Shown here: positions 45,601-53,344 of the stretch, in pieces | Layout of the letters: every line of letters starts with the position of its first letter | How positions within the stretch are numbered: position 1 is the first letter of the stretch | Source: Chitinophaga eiseniae | GTDB taxonomy: Bacteria; Bacteroidota; Bacteroidia; Chitinophagales; Chitinophagaceae | DNA length: 64,000 nucleotides | Assembly: GCF_900167135.1 (NCBI RefSeq) | Contig: NZ_FUWZ01000005.1 | Span: 133,003 to 197,002, forward strand | Direction of reading: 5' to 3' | Notes under the pieces: generated by a model | Told to the model about the DNA's origin: nothing | Seen by the model: the letters and a program-made list of their open reading frames with translations, nothing else | Databases searched by the model: none | Translations under genes and position numbers: made by a program

Positions 45601-48600
45601 TTGCGGGCTGCTTGTCCTGATTGCCCAACAGATGCTCAGCTGGCAGCAGAGGGAAGAAATCCTAATTTCCTCAACGATATGGGAGCGCTCAATACGGCAT
45701 ATGGTGAGCTGTTGAGTAAAAGTAGCGAAGAGGTAACCCGTGCCAGGTCTGAAGCATATCTCCAGCAACAATACAAGGAGAACTGTAAAAACTATGTACA
45801 AACCTGGATTAAACAATTAAGCAAATGTACCTATTATAACCAGGCGGCGTTAACAGAGATTACGGATAAGCTGCTGGAGGTGTGTATGCAGGGAGCAGAC
45901 AGAGATCATCCCATGGGTGCCAGCTCAGTAAGACCTTCCAGTACCGCTACACTCCGCAGTTTTGAGGATGTGATCAACGATTATAACAAGAATCATTTTA
46001 TAACTGCGTCTGAGACATGTAACGGTATGCTGGTAACTATTCCTGCGCCGTATGAGAAACAACAACCGGTCGGTAGCAAGCCGCTGTTCTCCAAACCTTC
46101 CGATTGTGAATGCACTCGTATCAACGCTTTGTACAAAGAATATGAAACCTTTGGCCAACCGGCGGGTGATGCCAGCTTTTCCGCTTATCTGCTGCGTACC
46201 CGGAAGGTGACGATAGATGAAGGCAACCTGACTACTTTGCGGAATGCCTGCAACGGACAGTTTGCGGGCCATTTCTTTGTGAAACCGATAGAACTGCCGG
46301 CATTGCTGCAGTGTAATACCGGTGGGACCTGTATTACCTGTGTGGAGTTCAATGGCGCGTATAACAGCTATGTTGCCAACTATCCGTTGATGCTCCCAAC
46401 CGCGCAACCTGCGACAGAGAATGATGTTCAATTCAATATCCTGTTTGAAAATTACATGAATAACAGGCTGGGATTGAACCGCAGGGCTGCTGATTACCTG
46501 GCGTTTAAAGACAGCTGTGCGCCGGGCAGTTATGTTGTTGACAGTGTATGTTCTGGTTCCGGTCTTGGCGTTATTTATGCCTATACCGTTACACCTGGTT
46601 TAACCAGGGATATGGTGGTGAAAGATATGAAACAGACGGGGGATAATGGATTTATCATGGTGGGATCTGTCATCAGAAATAACGGTTCCGGGGCAGATGA
46701 AGATGCCTGCATCATGAAAGTAGATGCAAACTCCAACGTTCAGTGGGCGAAAGTTTACAGTAGCGCCGGAAATGACTATTTTTCAAAAGTAAGACGAACG
46801 AACGACGGTGGCTACATACTGGGAGGCAAGACGACCAAAAAGGATAATGGCATCCTGAGTGGTCAGGCCGGGATGATCACTAAAATCAATAGTTCCGGCG
46901 TGCAGCAATGGACCCGCGCCATGGACGCGAATACCTATTTTGGGGAAGATGTCAGGGATGTGCTGGAGTTGACTAACGGAGATATTGCTTTTGCCGGATG
47001 CCATAACCTAACGTCTGGTCAATCCAAGTTCCTTGTCGGTGTAATCAGCCGTGGCGGTGATAGTACCCGGTGGATCAAGCGGATAGGAAGGAACAATATT
47101 GCGGATATGGCGTATCGGATTGAGCAGGACCGGGACACGATTGCCCTGTTGGGGTTAACCAATGCCAGCAATTTTTACGGAGCGGCGTTGATGAAATTGA
47201 ACCGAATGACGGGTAGTGTCATCAGCAATAATCTGTATTCCAACAGTAGCACTAAAAACGATATCGGAGAGTTTTTTAAAACAGATTTTGGCTATAGGCT
47301 TTCCCTGATTGAATCCATTGATTGGGGCAATAGCAGGAGCCAACTGGTAATTCTGGATGTACAAAAGGAAGGAAGTGTCCGGCCAACCAGCCGTACCTTA
47401 TCGGGCACCAAAGGAACTGACCATCTCGCTGTTGCACAGACTCCGGATATGGGCCTGGTGATATCACCCGTATATAATGCGCCGGATGGTTATTCCTTCG
47501 TTAAGTTAAATGCCAACAATGATGTCACCTGGGCCAACTATAATACTTACCAGGTAGCAGCTGCCAATACTGTTGGAGCTGTAGTACCTGTGGCCGATAG
47601 CTTTGTTGCGGCCATCCATATAGGCGGCCGTGCAGGAATGCTGGGGCTTGATAGCCTGGGCCGTGCCGGATGTTCAGACAGTGCTTATAGTACTGTCAGC
47701 TCCTTTATCAACTATTCAGTGAACTATAACTACCAATTGGATGTAGATATTTTACTGACAGATATTAATAAACCGTTCCAGTTTACAGTTACAGACGGGA
47801 CGCCGTTATCTAATACCACCGGTTGTGGTACTGTTCGCAGCTGTGCGTCGATATATAAAGGATCTTATCTGTGCCCGGTCGCTACAGATGCCTCAGGGAA
47901 CCCAGGGGTGCCGGGTTCAGTCAATGATATCAGTGGCTGTTCAGATAACACTTTTTTTGTAAAAAGCAAATCTGTTGAGTTGTACCGCCAGTACAGGGAT
48001 TCTGTGAGCAATAATTTTGAACAGCAATACCTGTCTTCCGTGCGTGATGCGTTCAACAAAGAACAGTTTACGGTTATTCATGACGAATCGGAGTATCATT
48101 ATACGCTTTACTATTATGATCAGGCAGGTAATCTCTTAAAGACGGTTCCTCCGCAGGGAGTTGCTATAGATACCACGATCAACTGGCTGAAGCGGGTGCG
48201 GTCCGCACGTGCCGCCGGTCAGACGTTGGTTCCCCCGCATACCCTGGTTACCAATTATCGTTATAATTCACTGAACCAGGTGATGGCGCAGCAGTCCCCC
48301 GACGGCGGGATGACCCGCTTTTGGTATGATCGCCTGGGCCGACTGGCCGTTTCCCAGAACGCCAGGCAGGCGCCTAATTTGTACAGCTATACCTTATATG
48401 ATGACCTGGGCCGGGTGACCGAGGTCGGCGAATTATCCAACAGCGAGGCGATGACGCCGGAGCTGAGCCGTAGCCGCAGCCGGTTGAGTCAATGGGCGGT
48501 GAACGCTGGTCCTTCCCGGAAGCAGATCACCCGTACGGTCTATGACCAACCCAACAACCTGATAGCGCCGGTACTCAGCAGTAACAACGTCCGTAACCGG

Positions 48601-51303
48601 GTGTCTTATAGCATGGTGTACGATAATATTGCTGATACGACTGCCGCTAAGTACAATTCGGCTACCTTCTACAGCTATGATATCCATGGTAACGTAGACA
48701 CGCTGGTACAGGACTATAAGCGCGGGACGATGGCTGATAGCATGAACCGCTTTAAAAAGGTGATTTATGATTATGACCTGTTAAGCGGTAAGGTGAACCA
48801 GGTAGCTTATCAGCCGGGCAATAAGGATGCGCTGTATCACCGTTACATCTACGATGCAGAGAATAGGCTCACAAACGTGGAGACAAGTCATGATAGTATT
48901 TATTGGGAAAACGAGGCCTTTTACCAGTATTATAAACACGGCCCGCTGGCACGTGCTGTCATCGGACAGCAACAGGTGCAGGGTATCGATTATGCTTATA
49001 CGCTGCAGGGTTGGCTGAAAGGTGTTAACGGCTCAGTTACGGCCACAGATATGGGTAATGACGGCATGACAGCGTCGCCTGTTGCCCAGGATGCGTTTGG
49101 GTTTACGTTGCATTATTATGGTAACCGCGATTACAGGCCAATTGGAACGAGTGTGAAATCACTGGCCGGCATTAATACTTTTGCAGGTTTCCGTCCGCTG
49201 TATAATGGTAACATCGCTGCTATGGGTGTGCATTTGCCTATACTGGGAGAGCCTTTGCTCTATACCTACCAGTATGATGTATTGCACCGTATCGCCGGTA
49301 TGGATGCCAACCGGAGCCTGGATGCCACCAGCAACAACTGGACGCCGCAGACCATCCCGGATTTCCAGGAACGTGTTACGTATGATGGTAATGGTAATAT
49401 CCTGAAATATCTGCGTAACGGGAACAATACTTTTGCCGGGAAGCCGCTGCAGATGGATAGTCTGCGTTACTTCTACAAACCCGGCACTAACCAGCTAGAC
49501 TATATTCGTGATGCCATCGGTAACACGGCATATGGTTCGGATATCGACAACCAATCGGCCCACAACTACACCTACGATGCTATCGGCAACCTCACCTCCG
49601 ACAGAGCTGCCGGCATTGACAGCATCGTCTGGAATGTATACGGAAAAATCAAACGGATACGTAAAACCAACGGCACCATTATCGATTTTTCCTACGACGT
49701 GGCCGGCAACCGTATCAGCAAAAACGTGAACGGCGTTCAGACACTGTACGTGCGTGATGCAACAGGTAATGTGCTCAGCGTTTACGCCGCCAACGATGCA
49801 GAAAACGGTAAGGGTAGGCTTATCCGGCGCGAAGCGCACCTGTATGGCAGCAGCAGACTGGGGATGAGCACCCGGCAAGTCGTCGTGGATACCGCCCAGG
49901 TAACACTGCCTGCAAAAAATGGTATCGGTATACCCAAAATGCTTACATTTACGAGAGGAGAAAAGCTCTTTGAATTAAGCAACCACCTGGGCAACGTACT
50001 GGCTACCGTGTCCGACCGTAAAAAACCAGTATCCGTCGATGGTACGCAAGTAGATCATTATGAACCGGTTATCAGTAGCGCTCAGGATTATTATCCCTTT
50101 GGCTCCCTGATGCCTGGCCGCAGTGGCTACCTCTCAGAAGGTGGCTGGAACAACGGTGGCACGGGCGAGGTAACGATACCGGCTACACTGACTGTTAATA
50201 GTCGCTCCAATAATACGCCTGCCGAGTATGCGGCATCAGAATGGATTGACTTTACCGTTGGGTTTGAAAGCGGTATTAGTGACGCGTTCGTAGCGGTGAT
50301 CAAAGACGCGGGTAGTGTGCCGGGTGAAGGTGGTGATGGTACGGTAGGTACGGCGCGGGGATATCGTTATGGGTTTAATGGGAAGGAGAATGACAATGAG
50401 GTGAAGGGTGAGGGAAACCAGCAGGATTATGGGATGCGAATCTATGATCCGAGAGTAGCGAGGTTCTTATCAGTTGATCCAGTTACAAAAGAGTTCCCGT
50501 GGTATACACCATACCAGTTCGCAGGAAATAAGCCAATTAAATATATTGACTTAGATGGTGCAGAAGAAGCAGAACCAGCATCAGCAGGCCCGGTAATGAG
50601 ACCAATTTTAGGAGGACTTCGGACACCTGCGCCCATGGCTGCTTATGCAAGGTATGGTGTTAGTTCAGCTGGATTTGCTTATGAGGAAAACCCATTGAGT
50701 ACTCATGAACAAATTAAGGCGGAAGAGGCATTTAGAAGAGAAGAATACATTAGGAACTCTTTGATGATTGGTGGTAAATGGGTGCCTAGATCGGAGGATG
50801 AGGTGAGGAATTTGAGAATTCAAGCGTCTATTTCTGCGGTTAATAAATATAATGAAAGTTTGAAGGCACCTTTATATGGTACAAATGTTTCATTACCTAC
50901 TCAATATATTAGAGAGCAGAGAACAGATAAACAGGTATCGGGTGATTATTACGCTATTCACAGTACTCTTGTAAATGGTAGATTTCAATCAAGAGGAAAG
51001 GGAATGACCGGGGAATATGATATAGTGGTATTGTTAGATGGTACTATCAAATTAGGGAAGGGACATTATTATCTTTCAATGTCGGCTAAGCATGTTCAAC
51101 TTGCAGGGACTGTTCAAATGTATGATGGGAGGGTAAAATCAATTACCAATCTTTCGGGACATTATCTTCCCAGTGAAGCAGAAACGAGTAATTTTGGAAA
51201 AATTCTAAAGCGCTATGGCGTAAAAGTTTCGGGGGCTTCGCTTCATACATATAAACTAGAAAACGAGAAAACAGTAAAAGTGGGTAAAACAAAGATTGAT
51301 TAA
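42607..51303 (+). CDS. Giant RHS/YD-repeat protein with C-terminal toxin-like tip
   Basis: A 2898-residue exported protein (signal MLKRYPVLFILTFFLLLCATGRA). An N-terminal FN3/DUF6443-like region has the YYDQQGRPAVQVLPSP motif (about 338-353). A Cys-containing middle follows. An inserted beta-propeller-like stretch lies at about 1318-1695 (D-G-G-Y-I-L-G-G-K-T and related repeats). YD repeats run about 1830-2580 (YYYDQAGNLLKTV, RYNSLNQVMAQQSPDGGMTR). The RHS core end is GYRYGFNGKENDNE through PIKYIDLDGAEE (about 2584-2655). The tip (about 2656-2898) is AT-rich and different in origin, and contains an S-G-H-Y-x-P motif. An immunity-like gene follows at once. Confidence 0.9.
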   Translation: MLKRYPVLFILTFFLLLCATGRAQNSVTVKRVLEGSKNELVTNATLEVQDSVYFNTDRNKLVLPYQIRNVITFKVDEYNKAFLPEAYTASITVLLTYTYLDGSGNARQDTVSTILKVNSDTSRAHDPRASFVFNNAQKVIAKIVNVQVSKPAAIKALVLENEMNILPVYKLDRTADAVKNLQYSNPSNTGEADEITVTWNAVTGADMYDLEWAYIDYSVLSKYQSQPSLIFENNATRVSIRGNSYSIPLLYDNAGSLFVRVRAVQQQNKKARLYTVWSTEVPGASLVSYAFSGHQQKLNWQSDVTYAEDGKRKAVVQYFDGSLRSRQTVTKDNVTQRTIVGETYYDQQGRPAVQVLPSPSLSNIIQYSRGFNLSATLQEYGKDQYDHLASPLDYRTAHAAPLDSTFGGAGQYYSSLNPEKDNGVNRFIPAAGGYPLTETVYTPDNTGRISKQGGVGPEYQVASGHETVYAYGGATQNQLDVLFGTEVGDEKHYFRNTVRDANGQYSVSYLDMHGRTIATALSGSPENAGLKDLESKNTIVVTDSLATAGKNLVQDLVAVAHKTQQVETKGKYSFRYSLTPPVVTVNSCAGTPLSYIGLYELEIRITDNENNQLLPGGEPYVKVLRNYNAGQIVESGITQGPIEVSFDLVLDKGSYEITKSLRISKEGLEYYKEKHLPQAVCKSLSEFEQEQWLVTPNYGCYPDCSACMAQLESYPNFRDLMLAQMGWNAPDDSVTHRKEIQLAYNKAVEDCKALCQYDTPYDEVRKAMLLDVSAPSGQYADPLKLQDIRSVFYTDGTSPAPYARVTGDYLDANGQPSLVYDPTSGLYVKPQLLQPAQFAESFQPSWAENLLPFHPEYGLLVKYETFKPSMEWDAKVREVDTYQQAWTNAYLNPTNNPSYSPFQAQTAGMDALARYNNGALKTELENSLVNYTEGLPLWSVAAISVICDPKDNACRVNRSTIYTSMSQSSAISTGDKNMMWRVFRDLYIGIKQRVIYNQLRAACPDCPTDAQLAAEGRNPNFLNDMGALNTAYGELLSKSSEEVTRARSEAYLQQQYKENCKNYVQTWIKQLSKCTYYNQAALTEITDKLLEVCMQGADRDHPMGASSVRPSSTATLRSFEDVINDYNKNHFITASETCNGMLVTIPAPYEKQQPVGSKPLFSKPSDCECTRINALYKEYETFGQPAGDASFSAYLLRTRKVTIDEGNLTTLRNACNGQFAGHFFVKPIELPALLQCNTGGTCITCVEFNGAYNSYVANYPLMLPTAQPATENDVQFNILFENYMNNRLGLNRRAADYLAFKDSCAPGSYVVDSVCSGSGLGVIYAYTVTPGLTRDMVVKDMKQTGDNGFIMVGSVIRNNGSGADEDACIMKVDANSNVQWAKVYSSAGNDYFSKVRRTNDGGYILGGKTTKKDNGILSGQAGMITKINSSGVQQWTRAMDANTYFGEDVRDVLELTNGDIAFAGCHNLTSGQSKFLVGVISRGGDSTRWIKRIGRNNIADMAYRIEQDRDTIALLGLTNASNFYGAALMKLNRMTGSVISNNLYSNSSTKNDIGEFFKTDFGYRLSLIESIDWGNSRSQLVILDVQKEGSVRPTSRTLSGTKGTDHLAVAQTPDMGLVISPVYNAPDGYSFVKLNANNDVTWANYNTYQVAAANTVGAVVPVADSFVAAIHIGGRAGMLGLDSLGRAGCSDSAYSTVSSFINYSVNYNYQLDVDILLTDINKPFQFTVTDGTPLSNTTGCGTVRSCASIYKGSYLCPVATDASGNPGVPGSVNDISGCSDNTFFVKSKSVELYRQYRDSVSNNFEQQYLSSVRDAFNKEQFTVIHDESEYHYTLYYYDQAGNLLKTVPPQGVAIDTTINWLKRVRSARAAGQTLVPPHTLVTNYRYNSLNQVMAQQSPDGGMTRFWYDRLGRLAVSQNARQAPNLYSYTLYDDLGRVTEVGELSNSEAMTPELSRSRSRLSQWAVNAGPSRKQITRTVYDQPNNLIAPVLSSNNVRNRVSYSMVYDNIADTTAAKYNSATFYSYDIHGNVDTLVQDYKRGTMADSMNRFKKVIYDYDLLSGKVNQVAYQPGNKDALYHRYIYDAENRLTNVETSHDSIYWENEAFYQYYKHGPLARAVIGQQQVQGIDYAYTLQGWLKGVNGSVTATDMGNDGMTASPVAQDAFGFTLHYYGNRDYRPIGTSVKSLAGINTFAGFRPLYNGNIAAMGVHLPILGEPLLYTYQYDVLHRIAGMDANRSLDATSNNWTPQTIPDFQERVTYDGNGNILKYLRNGNNTFAGKPLQMDSLRYFYKPGTNQLDYIRDAIGNTAYGSDIDNQSAHNYTYDAIGNLTSDRAAGIDSIVWNVYGKIKRIRKTNGTIIDFSYDVAGNRISKNVNGVQTLYVRDATGNVLSVYAANDAENGKGRLIRREAHLYGSSRLGMSTRQVVVDTAQVTLPAKNGIGIPKMLTFTRGEKLFELSNHLGNVLATVSDRKKPVSVDGTQVDHYEPVISSAQDYYPFGSLMPGRSGYLSEGGWNNGGTGEVTIPATLTVNSRSNNTPAEYAASEWIDFTVGFESGISDAFVAVIKDAGSVPGEGGDGTVGTARGYRYGFNGKENDNEVKGEGNQQDYGMRIYDPRVARFLSVDPVTKEFPWYTPYQFAGNKPIKYIDLDGAEEAEPASAGPVMRPILGGLRTPAPMAAYARYGVSSAGFAYEENPLSTHEQIKAEEAFRREEYIRNSLMIGGKWVPRSEDEVRNLRIQASISAVNKYNESLKAPLYGTNVSLPTQYIREQRTDKQVSGDYYAIHSTLVNGRFQSRGKGMTGEYDIVVLLDGTIKLGKGHYYLSMSAKHVQLAGTVQMYDGRVKSITNLSGHYLPSEAETSNFGKILKRYGVKVSGASLHTYKLENEKTVKVGKTKID
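50562..51303 (+). other. Variable toxin-like tip of the RHS protein
   Basis: The last 245 codons after the DLDGAEE border. GC content falls sharply compared with the RHS body. The end has GKGHYYLSMSAKHVQL followed by A-G-T-V-Q-M and N-L-S-G-H-Y-L-P, a pattern I associate with C-termini of other predicted bacterial effectors. The enzymatic activity cannot be read. Toxin identity is inference from position, composition and the neighbouring immunity-like gene. Confidence 0.6.
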
Positions 51304-51304
51304 C

Positions 51305-51874
51305 ATGATAGACGATAGAATTAAGCAATTGTCAGATTATATATCCTATCATTCAGCGAGAGAAGCAGCCTGTTTCCCTATTGATAGATACTTTTTAGAG
51401 CCTTATATAAATGAGATATTAGGATTTAATAAAATTGATTACATACTCTACAACTTTGAAAAAGGAAATATTACCTATTCTAAGGTTTTAATGCTATGTC
51501 TTCCAGATTTATGGGAACATGTAACGGTAGATGATCTGATTTTAATTATTAATCGATTTACCAATGATTTTTCCTATTACGCGATGCTGGTATTTACATC
51601 TGCATATTTGGAAATAGATTTGTTGCCATTGATTTTAAGCTTGGATAGTGTTTCTTCTGAAAGACGGATAGTGATTAAGAAATTTTTATTGAGTCAGTAT
51701 CCTAATCTAATACGCTCTGAGGAGGATATATTTTGGAATCATGAAGAAATATTGGGTATACATATTGGCGATTGGGAGTATAATAAACAAAAATTTTTAT
51801 TAGATACTCGTATCCTCCCAGCAAAGAGATCAATGGATGAGTTAAGGGAATATATATACAGTCTGGATATTTAG
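51305..51874 (+). CDS. Predicted immunity protein for the RHS tip
   Basis: A 189-residue helical cytoplasmic protein whose ATG at 51305 lies one base after the RHS stop. AT-rich like the toxin tip. No signal peptide and no named family recognised. Directly following a polymorphic RHS tip in the same direction is the classic place of the cognate immunity gene. Confidence 0.65.
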   Translation: MIDDRIKQLSDYISYHSAREAACFPIDRYFLEPYINEILGFNKIDYILYNFEKGNITYSKVLMLCLPDLWEHVTVDDLILIINRFTNDFSYYAMLVFTSAYLEIDLLPLILSLDSVSSERRIVIKKFLLSQYPNLIRSEEDIFWNHEEILGIHIGDWEYNKQKFLLDTRILPAKRSMDELREYIYSLDI

Positions 51875-51981
51875 AATGTAATGATGTTTGGCTAAGAAGT
51901 TTAGCTTTTAAGTGCCCGGTCGCAAGACTGGCACTAAGCCGTTTGTACTTTTAGTATCTTTGCAGTCTAAAATTTTTTGAA

Positions 51982-52305
51982 ATGGAAAAAACGATAATGG
52001 TAGTTTTTGCTCCCGAGGAGGGATTGGAAGAGGTTGTATTACCGGTGACCTATCGTAAGGAGGTTAGGGATGAGGTTAAAGAATATGTTGAAAAGTGCAT
52101 TTGTGAAGTAAAGGAGATAGAGGGCGAGTGACCTGAGTGGTTACATAAGGGTGAGTTTGTGGTGACGGCAACAGTGTATAAAGATGGTAAAACATGGATT
52201 GTATATCCTGATTTTAAGAATTTAGTTATGAATGAGTTTGTACGTACTGTATATAGTTCTATCTACATACGTGACAGTTATGATGCGATACATGGCATAA
52301 GTTGA
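51982..52305 (+). pseudogene. Small ORF interrupted by an in-frame TGA
   Basis: An ATG at 51982 opens a frame of 107 codons with one in-frame TGA at 52129-52131 (codon 50). The first part is MEKTIMVVFAPEEGLEEVVL and so on. After the stop the frame continues as P-E-W-L-H-K-G-E-F-V-V-T-A-T-V-Y to a final TGA at 52303. TATCTTTG at 51955-51962 is a good -7 box. It looks like a recently inactivated small gene, possibly an antitoxin- or immunity-like one. The family is unknown. Confidence 0.55.
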
Positions 52306-52326
52306 GTTTATATCAAATTGAGTGTT

Positions 52327-52363
52327 ATAAGGGGTACGATCTGATAAAGATCGCACCCCTTAT
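52327..52363 (+). terminator. Strong hairpin downstream of the small pseudogene
   Basis: Arms of 15 bases (52327-52341 and 52349-52363) pair with one mismatch. No T-run follows, so termination is only possible. Confidence 0.45.
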
Positions 52364-52559
52364 AGCTTATAACGACTGTTATAACCTCTTAATCTTTTTA
52401 GCGTGGTGCAACGGTTCGCAGGACATAAATATCCGATCGGTACAGAACGTTATAAACAACGGGGGAGGCGTTGACGCCGTGACAGAGCAGTGTCATCCGA
52501 TGAGATAAGTCCGATTACTACTGATATGCAGTAACCCTGTTTATGGAGGTAAAGCCTTT

Positions 52560-53180
52560 ATGTTAAAGGAAAATCGGTCTCCCTCTGGCCGTCGGCGGCA
52601 AAAAATCGCGCCAGGGTTCCGCTGCGCTCCACCCTGTCACGCTTTTTGCGCGCTCGCCGTCCGCCGGTCGGGCAGCCTGCCGGTCTGGCGGGCAGCTTAT
52701 CAGGACGGCTTTTTTATGGCCGCCAGCCCTCAGCTGCCCCATTTTTGTCCGCCCCCTGCCGTCCCCCCGGGGCCTTCCATTTTTGATTTTGCCATCCGCT
52801 GCGCTCCTGGCCAGACAAAGGTCGAAGGCGCGGCCAGCTGTGGCTCCGTGCGGGCGGGGCCCTGCGGGACCCTCGCCCACCCTCTCACCCCAGCGGCCCC
52901 GGGGGAGTGGCGGCGGGGGCGGTGGAGCCCTGATTAAGCGGGAGATTATAGCTACCATAGGTCTGTCCCCTGATCCACCAGCGGTAGCACAAGCTGCGCG
53001 AACACCAGCGGCAGCGCTCCGGTCGTCGTTGGACAATCTTGCTTGCGTCCGGCAGAACGGAGGATGCGATCAGCCGCAGTACATGGGCTGAGCGTTGGTC
53101 CGCTGCCTGGCGTCAGGATATATGCCTCGACGTAACGCATCCTCCGTTCTGTCGGACGCGCTCACCGCGCGGGTACCCGC
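52560..53180. other. Very GC-rich non-coding island
   Basis: About 620 bases of roughly two-thirds GC between AT-rich sequences on both sides. It is full of short palindromes (for example around 52670-52700 and 52850-52875) and has overlapping ORFs on both strands, none with a domain, signal or start context. It is probably a remnant of mobile DNA; GC-rich spacers occur in Bacteroidota conjugative elements, but I cannot confirm this. The stretch 52364-52559 before it holds nothing I recognise. Confidence 0.5.
53045..53159. repeat. 24-base inverted repeat at the end of the GC-rich island
   Basis: Arms 53045-53068 and 53136-53159, inverted with one mismatch, spaced by 67 bases that include a smaller CAGCC/GGCTG hairpin. 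No transposase or integrase is adjacent. Confidence 0.75.
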
Positions 53181-53344
53181 CCGAATTTTTTCTTTCATCT
53201 GAAAAAAACAAATGAGGGAAAAGGGATATATTTATGGGAGTTCTTTGATTATGCGCCGTTCTGGATACAGATGGTGAGGGAGGAAGTTGAGTCTGCGCGG
53301 GGGTATATCGTTATGGGTTCAATGGGAAGGAGAATGATAATGAG

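Noticed and set aside
52306..52560. Group II intron remnant
   Set aside because: Hairpins are present but no domain V motif, GTGYG 5' end or reverse transcriptase is seen.
52563..53036. Minus-strand ORF of 157 codons in the GC-rich island
   Set aside because: Open because of high GC; Pro/Arg/Gly-rich, with overlapping ORFs on the other strand and no start context.
53045..53159. Integron attC site
   Set aside because: The inverted repeat lacks the RYYYAAC/GTTRRRY core arrangement, and no integron integrase is present.
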